A stretch of 64,000 nucleotides of DNA from Clitoria ternatea. Its lineage: Eukaryota > Streptophyta > Magnoliopsida > Fabales > Fabaceae. A model generated the notes under the pieces. The model was not told the DNA's origin. It worked only from the letters and a program-made list of their open reading frames with translations, and made no database searches. The DNA lies in contig CM075676.1 of the NCBI GenBank assembly GCA_037962975.1, forward strand, positions 100,386,001 through 100,450,000. Direction: 5' to 3'. The translations under genes were made by a program, and so were the position numbers. Below are positions 11,775 through 23,900 of the stretch, piece by piece (the first letter of the stretch is position 1; every line of letters starts with the position of its first letter).

Positions 11775-12779
11775 ATGAGAAAGGTCCTCAGAGCTGGATA
11801 CTGGTGGCCCACAGTGAAACAAGACTCAGCAGATTTCGTGAGGAAGTGTGATGCGTGTCAAAGATTCTCTAATCTTCATCACACACCGGCCCAAGAACTC
11901 TCTTCATCCGCTGTGCCCTGGCCGTTCTACCAGTGGGGCCTTGATATTCTGGGTCCGTTCCCCACTGCGCCAGGAGGTATCAAATATTTAATTGTGGGGG
12001 TAGATTACTTCACCAAATGGATTGAGGCTGAGCCAGTGGTGCATATCACCTCTGCAAGGACAAGGCGCTTTGTATATGAGAACATCATCGCTCGATTCGG
12101 TGTGCCAGGGCGGATTGTGACTGATAACGGCACCCAATTCACAGATAAAAAGTTCACAGACTTGCTTGAAGGACTGGGGATAGTCCAGATATTTTCATCT
12201 GTTGAGCACCCCCAGACGAACGGCCAAGCGGAAGTAGCCAATCGAGAGGTGTTGAAGGGGCTAAAGAAGCGTCTTGGAGAAGCGAAGGGAGGTTGGACTG
12301 ATCAATTGTGCCATGTTTTATGGGCATACCGTACCACACCTCACTCTTCCACTAATGAATCCCCATACCAGTTGACCTATGGGGTCGAGGCGATGATCCC
12401 AGTAGAGCTACAGACCAGATCAGCTCGAGTGGAGTATTTCTCAGCTGAGGACAACAATGCCAATCTGGCATCAGAGATAGACATTCTCCATGAACTAAGG
12501 GAAGGAGCTTTTGTTAGAGACCAGGAAATAAAGGCGAAGGTAGCCCTCCGGTATAACAAGCGTGTCCAATACAGAGCGTTCAACACTGGTGATCTTGTGT
12601 TAAGAAACGCAAGTGTGGGGAATAAATTCGCGCATCAAGGAAAGCTAGCACCAACTTGGGAAGGCCCCTACAGAGTTTCGGAGGTGACTGGAAAGGGATC
12701 ATACTGGCTGGAGGAACTTGATGGGACTCTAATCCATAACAAATGGAACACCCAGAACTTATGTGTTTATTACAGCTAG
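11775..12779 (+). pseudogene. Element A integrase core and C-terminus
   Basis: This 334-codon stretch holds the rest of the integrase, the enzyme that inserts the cDNA copy into the genome. The Cys pair of the HHCC zinc finger is seen in KCDACQRF. The catalytic core has Asp in WGLDILGP (about 11943), Asp in VTDNGTQF (about 12123) and Glu in GQAEVANRE (about 12229), so the DDE triad is intact. The C-terminal part has the usual GDLVLRN and GPYRV motifs and ends at TAG 12777. There is no chromodomain, which excludes chromoviruses. The His half of the zinc finger lies upstream of the TGA at 11766, so this part cannot be made with a complete N-terminus unless that stop is read through. Confidence 0.9.
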
Positions 12780-13112
12780 TTGGTAAGATGACATGTACTC
12801 TTTTTCCTTACTTGAGTTTTTTCCCATTGGGTTTTCTCAAGAAGGTTTTAACGAGGCATGACCCTAACTACGCTTTCTTTGTAATATACTTTCAATCTTA
12901 ATGAGAATGCAGTTTATAACTCTATCACTCTCACTTTTCTGGTATGTTGTGATTTATAGCTATAGTCCATTACGCTTATTCCCCAGGACGGATGATCTCA
13001 ATCACTTATTTTGTGGTTCGATGATACAATTCTCGGCATGGACAATCCCCGTCATTATCCTTATGATGGAAGTTTTTGAAGACTCAATCCGTACTCTTAC
13101 GATTGGGATGAA

Positions 13113-13253
13113 GACCCTCGGGACGGATGATCTCAACTACCTATTCTGTAGTTGACGATGTAACTCCTCGAGGGACGAAGTGAAGACCCTCAGGACGGAT
13201 GATCTCAATCACACATTTTATGTATTGACGATGTAACTCCTCGAGGGAGAAAT
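13113..13253 (+). repeat. 72-bp tandem repeat, two copies
   Basis: The phrase GACCCTC(G/A)GGACGGATGA starts at 13113 and again at 13185. Both copies run through TTGACGATGTAACTCCTCGAGGGA. A more diverged copy of the first part (CAGGACGGATGATCTCAATCAC) begins near 12985. Confidence 0.8.
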
Positions 13254-13372
13254 GGGTTGTAGGGCTGGTCTTTTCTCAAGGCCACAAACCGAACCCCATT
13301 CGAATAAAACATGGGTTGTAGGGCTGGTCCTTTCTCAAGGCCACAAATCGAACCCCACCTGAAGGCTTGGAT
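13254..13372 (+). repeat. 59-bp tandem repeat, two copies
   Basis: GGGTTGTAGGGCTGGTC begins at 13254 and again at 13313. Each copy continues through TTTCTCAAGGCCACAAA and CGAACCCCA. It abuts the 72-bp repeat, so the spacer carries two independent tandem expansions. Confidence 0.8.
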
Positions 13373-13980
13373 TGTAGGATTGCACCGAACTCCAAGTATG
13401 GCTAGTAGGATCGAACCGAACACCGTGTGAAGACTTGAGTTGTAGGATCAAACCGAACCTCAAGAGAAGGGAGTCAAAAACCTAGCCTTTTTCAATATCG
13501 TATCGAAGTCATACCGAACTACAAACATAATTTCCTTCCTCATCTCCGAAGCATTCATCGCGGGGCGGCTGGACACAAATATGGTCGTTCCATATCTTCG
13601 AGATCGGATGAACTTTTCAAATTTTCAAAGAAGTTAAAGGTAACTTTTACAACGAAATTTCCCTTCCCAATATACTTATACTTGGGGACAGGGCATACTT
13701 TAACTTAATTGTTGCTTGTCTGTTACAATTTGTTATCTTAATCTGAGGTGATAAGAACACTTTAAACAGCAATATAGCTAAACAAGAGCGGGTTTGCAAA
13801 GTATTGAAAAAGTTAAAGTATTATGCATATTGTTAAGTTATCTGGTAATCATACACTTGTCATAAATGATAGAAGAGGAACAAAGCAAATTTTATTTCTG
13901 GAAAGGAGAAGTCGTACAAGTTTTAAAGTATTAAAAGCTGGAGCTGATCCCAGTACACAACTATAAATGGAAGCATAAAA

Positions 13981-14573
13981 TCAAGGAGCAGGTGGTTGAT
14001 CCTCCGAAGTGGGCACTTCCATCCTATCCCTTTCAGCTCCCTCGGTCTGAGCCTTATCCGCTCTGATCTCTGCTTCAGCTTGAGCACCTCCTTGCGTTTC
14101 ACCTTCAGGGCCAGGAGTGGACGGTGTTGGCTCCATACTTTGACCCTCCGGAAGTGGAGGCAGTTCATAAAGAGAATCGCGAGGATCATGGTACGAGCCG
14201 TCCTTCTTCACTTCGACAAGTTTCCCTCCGTGGAATTCATAGAACGGATCCAATCCGTACAGGTTAAGCTTCACGTCGGGGTTGCGGTAAAAAACTTGAC
14301 GAAGTGCCAGGCCGAAGGATTCGTAAGCCACCTTTTTGCATATTTCCAAGGCTTTGGCAGCCTTGGTCTTAGCAGCAGATAATTTCTTTTGAAGCTTGGC
14401 AAAATCCTCCTCCGACGGCCCAGTGCTGGTACTCCCCTTCCTCAGCTCTTCAATTTGGGCTTGCATTTCCTTCCGAAGGATCTCCCACTCCCCAAGGCTT
14501 TTGCTATGACCGTCCTCCATTATTTTGAGATCGTCAGCAAGCTTGGTCGATCTCTTCTTCTCCAATTGCAGCT
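13981..14573 (-). pseudogene. 3' part of the antisense extra gene of element A
   Basis: On the minus strand this is an open frame of about 196 codons ending in SEDQPPAP and a stop at 13981. It begins with a charged, probably coiled-coil stretch (EKKRSTKLADDL, WEILRKEMQAQIEELRKG), followed by an acidic, Pro/Gln/Ala-rich tail. The frame is the direct continuation of the minus-strand frame at 32896-33726. Taking out element B and one copy of the CAGCT duplication joins them without a shift. The function is unknown. The N-terminal half of the same gene has a region like the Pfam 'putative gypsy type transposon' domain. Antisense extra ORFs between pol and the 3' LTR are known in Tat-lineage elements. 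Confidence 0.8.
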
Positions 14574-15701
14574 TGTGAACACCTATTTTTGTCCGGCAAA
14601 ATATATATTAAGATATGTAGAAAAAAAAGTAGAACAAAAAAAAAGAGTAAAAAAAAAAGAAAAAAAAGTTTATTTGTCCTAGAGTCCGGAATCAATGTTG
14701 ACTGCATTAACCGGGGTCCTAGCACGGTCTCATGACCGGTGTTACTTCACTAATTCTAAGCTCGTACAACCTCAGTGGAGTACGGTATTTTACACCTCAG
14801 TTCGGTAGAAATCTGAGGTTCTTCAAGTTAAAACTGATGTCTTAATCCGTACTTAAACTTCAAGACACACCGGAGGTAAACCTGCAGAAGATTCCTCAAT
14901 GCTTAATATTTAACCGAGGTAAAGAGAAATGTCCATAGTTGACCAATGATTTCAGACCCCGGTTATGACTTACCAGTTCTTATTGGTGAAGCAGTACAGT
15001 GCTTAGAACCTCGTCCAGTCCAGATTGCCACCCCGGATCATATTTAAAAAAATATATATTAAAAATTGCATAGTGACCGTTGGAATAGTAACCCTTCCCC
15101 ATTTCTATAAATATCCAATCCCTCTTCATTTCCTACCACACCTCTCATTTCATCAATTCTCTTCATTTCTCTCAAGCAATGGCTGATGGATGCCGAAGCC
15201 AAGAGGAAAGAATAAGGGAGGGAAGACGATGTTTTGTGACTACCTTTTTACTCCTTATAGTGTGGGTAGTAATTTATATTTATTGGATATTTTATTTATT
15301 TCCATATATGTAATAAATAATTTATGCTTCCATTTGTATTTTTAAATAAAAGGCCAAAAAAAATAAATAAAAATAAAAAAATCAAAAAATAATTAAAAAA
15401 AGAAAAAAAAGGAAAAAATAATAATAAATGGGCCCAAACAAAAAAAAATAAAAAAAAACAAAAAAAATATAAAAAAAAGGCCCAAAATAAATATGGGCCC
15501 AAAAAACAAGTTCCAAAAAAAAAATCTGAGAAAAAAGAAAAGAAAAAGAAAAGAAAAAGGAAAGATTGGTGGTTTATTAGTGGTGGGCCCCGGTTTGGTT
15601 GGATAATTGGAGAAAATTGGGGAAATTGACATCAAATTTGGACAAATTGAAAAAGTAGAAAAGTGATGTCATTTATGGAGGATCCAATGCCAAATTTCTT
15701 C

Positions 15702-15709
15702 TATAAATA
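15702..15709 (+). promoter_or_regulatory. TATA box of the left LTR of element B
   Basis: TATAAATA is preceded by a CCAAT at about 15683. It occurs at the same place in the right LTR (30647-30654) and inverted in solo LTR C (5476-5483). A second TATAAATA near 15109 is also shared by the two B LTRs, so the true promoter could be either. Confidence 0.5.
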
Positions 15710-16425
15710 GAAGGTGATATTGAGGCATTTTGGGAGGAAGAAGAAGAAAAGAGGGGAAAGGGTGTTAATTTTTTGTGAGAATTTTTAGAAGTTTTGCTTT
15801 TCAAAAATTATGTTGTGTAATCCTAGTTAGGAAAATGAGTGCACCACTCTAGTTTGTCTTAGTATGTGAGTTTTTGTGAGCCAAAATACTGTCCAAGTGT
15901 TGTAACCGGTGTCCAAATACCTTCAAATCGAGTCCAAACAAAGCCAAAAGCAAAGGAAATCTACACAAAATTGATTTCCCGACTTCCGTTCTAGTTTCTC
16001 TGTAATTGATCTTGTACCAAGGTATTTTTTATTAATACAAGGTTGTTTATTTACATTTATTTATTCGTCTTTATTCAATTGTTATTTATTTTTCTGCACT
16101 TTTATTTTTCTTTATTTATATTCAAGCACTTTACTTTCCTGCACTTTATTTTTTTTTATAGTTATTTATCTGTTTATTTATTTTTATGCATCTCCATCTT
16201 TATTTATTTATTTGTACCTTTATTTTTCTTTATTTATTTATTTTTTTACACTTTTATTTCTCTTTATTTACTTTTCTGCACTTTTATTATTGTTAATTTA
16301 TTTTTCTGCACTTTATTTATCCGCATTTTATATTTCTGCAATTATTAGTTTATTTTTTTTATTTTTTACATTTTTATCTTTATTTATTTATTTTTATGCC
16401 CTTTTATTTTATTTATTTACTTTCT

Positions 16426-16850
16426 CGTCCCTTTATTTTTGTTATTTACTTTTCTGCCCTTTATTTTCTCATATTTACTTTTCTGCCCCTTTATTTTTGT
16501 TATTTACATTTCTGCCCCTTTATTTTCATGTATTTACTTTTCTACCCCTTTATTTATTGTTATTTACATTTTTGCCCCTTTATTTTTATGTATTTACTTT
16601 CATGCCCCTTTATTTTTGTTATTTACTTTTCTACCCCTTTATTTTCATGTATTTACTTTTCTGCTTCTTTATTTTTGTTATTTACATTTCTACCCCTTTA
16701 TTTTCATGTATTTACTTTTCTGTCCCTTTATTTTTGTTATTTACTTTTCTACCTCTTTATTTTTGTTATTTACTTTTCTGCTCCTTTATTTTTTATTATT
16801 TATTTTTCTGCCCCTTATTTTATGTATTTATTTTTCTGCTCTTTTATTTT
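16426..16850 (+). repeat. About 30-bp minisatellite in the left LTR of element B
   Basis: About fifteen units alternate TTTATTTTTGTTATTTACTT and TTTATTTTCATGTATTTACTT, separated by TTCTGCCCC or close variants, giving a roughly 60-bp dimer. The flanking 300 bp on each side is also T-rich with TTTATTTATTT runs. The homologous array in the right LTR has about thirteen units. Confidence 0.85.
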
Positions 16851-17990
16851 TATGTATTTATTGTTATGTTTATTTATTTTTATTTCTATTTTTATTTTTT
16901 GAACTTTTATTTATTTTTCTGTACCTTTATTTTTTTTATTTTATTATTATTATTTATTCTCTGTACTTTTATTTTTAGTTATTTATCTTTTTACCTTATT
17001 TATTTATTTATTTTTCTATACTTTCTATTTATTTATTTACATTTGACCATTTTAATAGTTTATAAATATGTATATATATATATACATAATTATCCATTTT
17101 TATTATGGTCATGATTTCCTATTATTTTCTCTTAGTAACCTTTTAATAATTAAGAAAAAATCACTTTCATAAAAAAAATAAAAAAATAAAAAAGCAAGAC
17201 TAATAAATAGTGTGTTATTTATTCATTCATTTTTTTTCTTAAATTTAAGATGAGATTAATTTAGATGAGACATCTTATTAATTTCATTTTTTATAAAAGA
17301 TAATTAAATAATATTCCTTGTCAATTTTAATTAATTAAGTGTATTATATTTCTTTATCTTTATGTTGATGTGTTTAATTCTATTTTTTTCCTCTTATCTT
17401 CATTTATTTATTTATTTATTTGTTTTGAACTTTATATTTCTCAATAAAAATCAATTTTTTTTACTAAAAAAAATAAGTAAGACAAGACGTCTTATTGTTT
17501 TTTTTTTATCTTTTTATTTTTATGGTCTTTTAATCATTTGTTTATTTATTTTCTTAGAACTAAAAACAACAAACTTAGGAGATGTATTTTTTTATTATCT
17601 TTGTTTTATTCATATTTATATATTTTTTTTATTGTGTATATTATTTATGATTGTTTTATGAAGGATGAAATACTTGATAATCATTTTTGAAATTATGCAT
17701 GATCAATTTGGGTAACCGTTTTTTTACGGACAGTGTGGGGTGCTAATACCTTCCCCTCCTGTAATTCGACTCCCGGACTAAATAGAATCTCATTTTTTTT
17801 AAAAAAAGGAAAAAAAATCAGTGCTGTTTAAAGGTTTTCCTAATATTTTCCTTAATAAATATTAGTGGCGACTCCTTGAACCATTTATTTTTTAGGCCTC
17901 CCAAAGAGCCTCATTTCAATACCGTTTCAATTTTCTTTTATTTGTCTTTAACCAGTCCGCGTCGCGCGCCGGTACCCCGGTCGCGACAGA

Positions 17991-18009
17991 TGGCGACTCC
18001 ACTGGGGAC
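17991..18009 (+). other. Primer binding site of element B
   Basis: TGGCGACTCCACTGGGGAC starts two bases after the LTR end. From memory, this is the form of primer site reported for Ogre/Tat elements that use tRNA-Arg. The tRNA assignment would need comparison with the tRNA set of this genome. Confidence 0.75.
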
Positions 18010-18795
18010 ATTTGAGAGTCAAGCCCGTTAAATTGATCTTGTGTGTTTTGTTGATTATTAATTATTTCATCCTTTATATTTATTTGTTATGTTATTCTCG
18101 TTGTTCATCTAATCTTCCATCAATTTTAGATTTTATATTATTTTTTTTACTTCTTTATTGCCTTAATTTAGAACCATAGGGTAGAAGACATGTGATATTT
18201 ATTTTGCCTTATGATTGTTCATTGTGAAGAATGGGTAAAAGTCCAGGTATGAATGCCCCACACACTTCACATTCATCATAATGCACACACTATTAGAAGG
18301 GACCCTATTCCCGGGCCCCGTAAAAGACATAGGCTAGGGGAGATTATTAGCGGTGTCATTTAGGATGAGACATCCTACCATTATTCGCGTGAAAATCTCA
18401 ACCGGGGTGTTATCTTAGTTATGATATCCGCACTAAGTAGGATTCCCTACTTTTTGCATAAGACTCATAGCTAAAGATCAGAGCTCCGGTGACCTTCTTA
18501 GAACCAATTAGAACAATCACCTTTTGAAGAAACATGATTAAATAGCCTTAGAGCCAATTAGGTTGTTACCGTGTCTAAGACACAATTGGGCAAACATTCC
18601 TTTTATCTTTTATTCATTTGCACAAAGTTTTTTTAAAAAAAAAATCAAAAATGTATATTTTCTATATTTAAGTCATGATAAATATTATCACACTCTTATG
18701 TGAGGATATTTATCAAACTGTTTTCTTTGTTAATCTGATTCATTTATTTCTTTTGTTAAAGGTGAAATTTAAACATCGGTAAGTATCACTAAAAA
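18010..18795 (+). other. 5' leader of element B
   Basis: About 790 bp lie between the primer site and ORF1. No frame of convincing length is present. Untranslated leaders of this kind are normal for Ogre elements. Confidence 0.6.
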
Positions 18796-20670
18796 ATGGA
18801 ATTTAACATGAGATCAAGTGATCAAGAAGTGAAGGCAACTGGTTTAAAAAATTTGTTACACCTCAAAGTCATCAGATCAAATACTAGCAATCTGTTGTCC
18901 TTAAGCAAAAGGATGGATATTACTCAGAAAATGACCTTTACAAGGAAGTATGGAAAGATCCTAAAATTCTTAGAGGTCGAAGTGCAAGAAGGGGCCCTTA
19001 CTGCTCTAGCTTAATTTTATGATCCTCCTCTCCGCTGTTTTACATTCAAAGGCTTGCCATTAGAAGATTTGAAACCTTATCGTCGAACTGAACATCATGC
19101 TTCAATCTTCAGTGTAGCTCTCATTCTCAAGATGGATCCTGAAATGCATAAGAAGGCTCAATTAAACAGGAACCAAACTTCAGGATTCGCACTAAGCTTC
19201 TTTGAGCAGCAACTCCTCAGTCAGGCAGGGAAAGGAGAATGGGACGTGTTTGTTGACATTTTGGCATTGGCCATTTATGGTGTGATCCTTTTCCCAAGCC
19301 TTGATAATTATATTGATTTCAAGGCAATTGATGTTTTCCTAGCTAGAAAGCTTAGAGGTGAAAGTTCCATGACTGCTGTCTTAGCTGATATCTATTGTAC
19401 AATGGATTCCTGTCACAATCGGAATGGGAAGAAGATCGTCTGTTGTCTACCTGCCTTGTATCTATGGCTTACTTCTCATGTCTTCAATCAAGTTGGCAAG
19501 GTTGAATGTCCTATCTCTGATTTGAAGCTCCTTAGGTTAACCAAGAAGACTAATAGGGAGTGGGCAGGACATCTGGCAGGATTATCTGCTAGCATGATTC
19601 GGTGGTACCCTCAGTGGATGAATGTGGATTCCATTATTTACTGCTGTGAGAAATTTCTGAATGTGCCTCTCATAGGAACTCAAGGATGCATCAATTACAA
19701 TCCTAGCATTGCGAAAAGACAACTTGCTTATCCTATGATACAGCCTCCCGAAGAAGAAACAGTAACACCTTTTCTTCATTATTATATTGAGGGAAATAGT
19801 GCTCATGTTATTCAAACTGTCATTGATGCTTGGGGCAAGGTCCATAGGAAAGGAAAAGAATTGGGTGTCCGAAGTTATGCTGCAAAAGAAAGTTACCACC
19901 AGTGGATTTCAAATAGGGTAGCCATTGTCAAATTACCCTTCAAAGATCACGGTGCTCATGTGAGAAATCCAGCTCCCAATGAAAGCAAAGAGATTGAAAA
20001 CTTGAGGAGTAAGTTGGCTGAAATGACAAAGAAAAATCAAGCTTTGGAGGATGATTTAATCAAAATTCAACAAGACAATGCTTCCCTTAAGAGAAAAAGG
20101 TGTGAATTAGAAAATGCCTTTGAAGACATGGGTAAGAAGCGGCAAATTGAAAGAGAACATATGATGCAATTGGATCAATGCCTCCAAACAGCGAACAGCC
20201 AATTGAAGACCAAAGAGAAACAAAAGGATGATATATTGGCTGACAAAGGGCGGTTACGAGGAATTCTAGCCAAGACAAAAGAAGAAGCTCAAGTTGAAAA
20301 GAACCTTATACAAGCACGAATTGATGAACTTGAACAACAAGTCAGAGATGTCACCAGTGCTTGCGAGCGTGAAATAAATGAAGAAAAATGGCAAGCCATG
20401 GAAGACAAGGATAGATATGAAGAGATTATACGTTTAATGACCCTAGAAAGGGTTGAGTTAGAAAGTCTTGTCTATTCTTGGAGAGACCGTTTTTCTAATC
20501 TAGCCGGTCTTGCTAATGGAACACTTAGAGATATTCCTCACCTGTTGAAGAAGGCTGAAGCAATGATGAATCCGCTTTCTACACCGGAGGAAATTGCAAC
20601 ATTCATCCAATACTGCAAGGGGCGATTGGATGAAATGAAGGTCTGGATTGCTAGAGCGAGAGAGAATTGA
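18796..20670 (+). pseudogene. Element B ORF1, the extra protein upstream of gag
   Basis: ORF1 would encode about 624 residues from ATG 18796, but an in-frame TAA at 19012 splits it into 72 codons and a 538-codon remainder opening at 19054. The first part (GLKNLLHLKVIRS, FTRKYGKIL) and the part after the stop (FYDPPLRCFTF, DILALAIYGVILFP, KIVCCLPALYLWL) match what I know as the DUF7745 family. That family is abundant in legume proteomes and corresponds to Ogre ORF1. Related proteins have a longer segment after FYDPPLRCFTF, so a short internal deletion near 19050 is likely (inference from memory). From about 19980 the protein becomes a long charged coiled coil. No catalytic motif is evident, and the function of Ogre ORF1 is unknown. 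The spacer to the gag start is about 290 bp. Confidence 0.85.
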
Positions 20671-20958
20671 TTTTGATTTGTTGTAACAAATAATGTATCA
20701 GAACTTGTTGATCAATGAATAAATCTCATGTTGAATTTCCATTTTTCTTCTAACTTAGTACTTTAGAAAAAGATATTCTAAAAGAAAGGTTTATCTTTGC
20801 TTACCGATATTTAAAATTCATCGTGTATTTACTTTACATCTCTTTATGTCATTTAACAATACTTGTTCTTGTACCAAGGAGGTTTCTTTGTATTTACTCT
20901 CATCACGGGGAGGAAGGGCTCAAAGCATCCTTATCAAACCCGACTGCAAACAAGACTC

Positions 20959-23900
20959 ATGGCAGAGCCAGAAAACTCAGTTGAAGAATTGAGGAATGAA
21001 GTTGGCCAGATCAAGGAACAGATGGCAGAAATACTTAAGCTCCTTGAAAAAAGAGGTACAGAAAGGGGATCTTCTACAGGAAATGGGGAACAAACATCCA
21101 CTCCTCAAGTTCAAGCTCAAGAGGGGAACCCTATACCTTTAAATGATCCTGTTCCAGTTATTGAAACTCCATTCATCTCACACCAACCTTATGGTATGCC
21201 ATTGCCACCTTTTGTTTCCCAAGACGGGAATGTTCAGCAAGCATATGCTTGGCCTCCATATGGCTTACCTCAAGGATATTACACCATGCACCCTAATCCT
21301 AATCAAGAAAATCCTTATGCTGCTCAACAAATTCCCAATCCCCCGGTATCTAACCCACCAAATTTCAACCAATCAACAGTTGTTCCCCAGAACACTCAGG
21401 CTCCACCCAATGTCACTCCACCTAATACAATTCCACCACAAAATCACCAGACTCCGAATGATGCCACACAACCAAACCCACAAGCAGTGCCATATTATTT
21501 CCCTTATGGTTGCCCAATACCACAGGCAGGTGCTTCCCAAAACTTGTCACATAAAGCTCAGGTCCCTCCACCAAATCCTGATCAGCCAGCAGTGCCTTTG
21601 TCAAAAGGTCAAATGGAAATATTAGAAGAAAGGTTTGCGTGCAGTGGAGGGAGGAAGTGGCTTAGGCATAACATGTTTCTGAATTATGCCTAGTTTCAGA
21701 TGTGGTAATTCCTCCCAAATTCAAATTACCGGAATTTGATAAATATAAAGGAACAACTTGTCCTCGTAACCATTTAACCATGTACTGCCGAAAGATGGCT
21801 GGATATGCTTATGATGAAAAGTTGCTGATCCATTTTTTTCAAGATAGCCTTGCTGGGGCAGCATTGAGCTGGTACACTCACCTTGAACGAACTCGTATTC
21901 GTTGTTGGAAGGATCTAGCCGATGCCTTTCTAAAGCAGTATAAATACAACATGGACATGACACCAGACCGGCTGCAACTTCAAAATATGACCAAAAGGAA
22001 TACCGAGTCCTTCAAAGAATATGCTCAACGATGGAGGGAAATGGCTGCACAAGTTGAACCACCCCTAATAGAGAAAGAGATAGTGGCAATGTTCATTGAC
22101 ACTCTTCAGCCACCGTTCTATGAAAGGATGCTTGGGAGTGTATCATCAAGCTTTTCTGATATGGTGGTAATAGGGGAAAGAATTGAAAGCGGTTTGAGAA
22201 CAGGAAAAGTTGTCCAAAGTTCCCCGTCAATAGGAAGACCTATGACAAGGGCAGGAAGAAGAAAGGGTGAGGAAGCAAATGCTGTAATGGGAAATCAAGG
22301 TCAACATAATCAAAAAATGTTTCAACCTTCCCCTTTCCCTTTCCCACCTCATTATCCACCGTACGGACCTTACCCTTATGTAGCTGCTGCTTCTGAAAAT
22401 CCATTTCCCCATCCTCAATCATATAGACCCCCACCCGTCCATAATTTCAAGAGCACACCACCTCCTCCTCCCCAACAATGGATGCAAAATCCCAACTCAA
22501 ATCCTCCACCAAAAAAGCCAAACAATGACCGTCCTTCTGTCCAATTCGATCCAATTCCCATGACATATACTGAACTTTTGCCTCAACTTCTCAAAAGTTC
22601 TCTTATTGTACGATGTCCTTTAAAACCCGTAGGGCCACCATATCCTAAGGGGTATGATCCTAATGTGAAGTGTGATTATCATGCTGGGGCACCGGGGCAT
22701 TCTACAGAAAATTGCATTGCCTTAAAGTTTAAGGTACGTGATTTGATAAATGCCAAGTGGCTGGATTTCGAAGAAGGCTCCCCTAATGTGATTAGAAATC
22801 CTTTGCCTAATCATGGAAATGCTGGGGTAAATGCAATAACACATGATTTGGGAAGTGATCGTGTTAAGAATGTTTCAGATATCAAAACTCCTCTCCCATG
22901 GATCTATAATGAACTTTTGAGGAAAGGATTAATATCTGAAACTCAAAGTTCTAATGAGGATATTCATAATCAGATGCCTGAAATGCTTCAAAAATTACTT
23001 GACACCCATCTAGTACAAGTTTATCGTCGCCCTTGCAATGATGTCAACATGATCCATGGGCAGCATAGTACAGACTCAGTAAGCCCAGTCACCCCTGTTC
23101 CTTTGATGGTCTATTACACCAAGAAACCTTTGACCAAACCAGTCATAAACCATCCGTCCTTGACAATTAGGACCCCATCTCCATTTTCATACAAAGATAC
23201 CCATGCAGTACCTTGGAAGTATGAAGTGGATGTAATCCTTCAACTCCTAAAGGGATCATCATCCTCGGTGACCAATATTTCCGAGACAAGTGGAATGACT
23301 AGGAGCGGACGAGTTTATGCTCCTGAAAACTTGAGAAAGGAGGATGCACCTGTAAGTGAAAAAGAAAGTCATGGTAAAGAACAAGACCCTCCCCAAGGAA
23401 TAACAGAGGAAGATGCTTGTGAATTTTTGAAATTCATCAAGCAAAGCGAATACCAGGTCCTCGACCAGTTAAATTGCACCCCTGCAAAAATATCCTTGTT
23501 ATCTCTCTTATTGGATTCAGAGCCACATCGTGGAAGGTTATTGAAAGTCTTGAATAAAGCACATGTTGCGAAAGATATTTCACTAGAAAAGTTCGAAGGG
23601 ATAGTGAGGCATATTGCCTCAAATGACTACTTAACTTTCACCGATGAAGAGATACCTGCTGAAGGGAGGGGTCATAATAAGGCATTACACATCTCTGTCA
23701 AGTGTCAGGATCATATCTTAGCCAAGGTCCTAGTTGACAATGGATCCTCTCTGAATATTATGCCAAAGTCCACTTTAAATCAACTACCTTTTGATGGGTC
23801 ACATATGAAGCCAAGCAAAATGGTGGTAAGAGCTTTTGACGGTACTCGGAGAGAGGTCATTGGAGATATTGAGATCCCCATCCAAGTGGGCCCATGCACC

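Larger units (their letters stand above)
12780..13980 (+). other. Spacer between pol and the antisense gene of element A
   Basis: No coding frame of known family is present. The first part contains two adjacent short tandem repeats (listed separately). The rest, 13373-13980, has further degenerate pieces of the phrase TTGTAGGATCGAACCGAAC. Variable noncoding DNA downstream of pol is normal for Tat-lineage elements. Confidence 0.7.
14574..17988 (+). repeat. Left LTR of element B
   Basis: The LTR is 3,415 bp, from TGTGAACACC to GGTCGCGACA. It contains A-rich tracts (15355-15560), a TATA box at 15702-15709, a T-rich minisatellite (16426-16850) and a GC-rich last 50 bp. It pairs with the right LTR at 29546-32895. 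Differences seen by eye are mostly single substitutions, homopolymer lengths and two fewer minisatellite units on the right. Confidence 0.94.
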
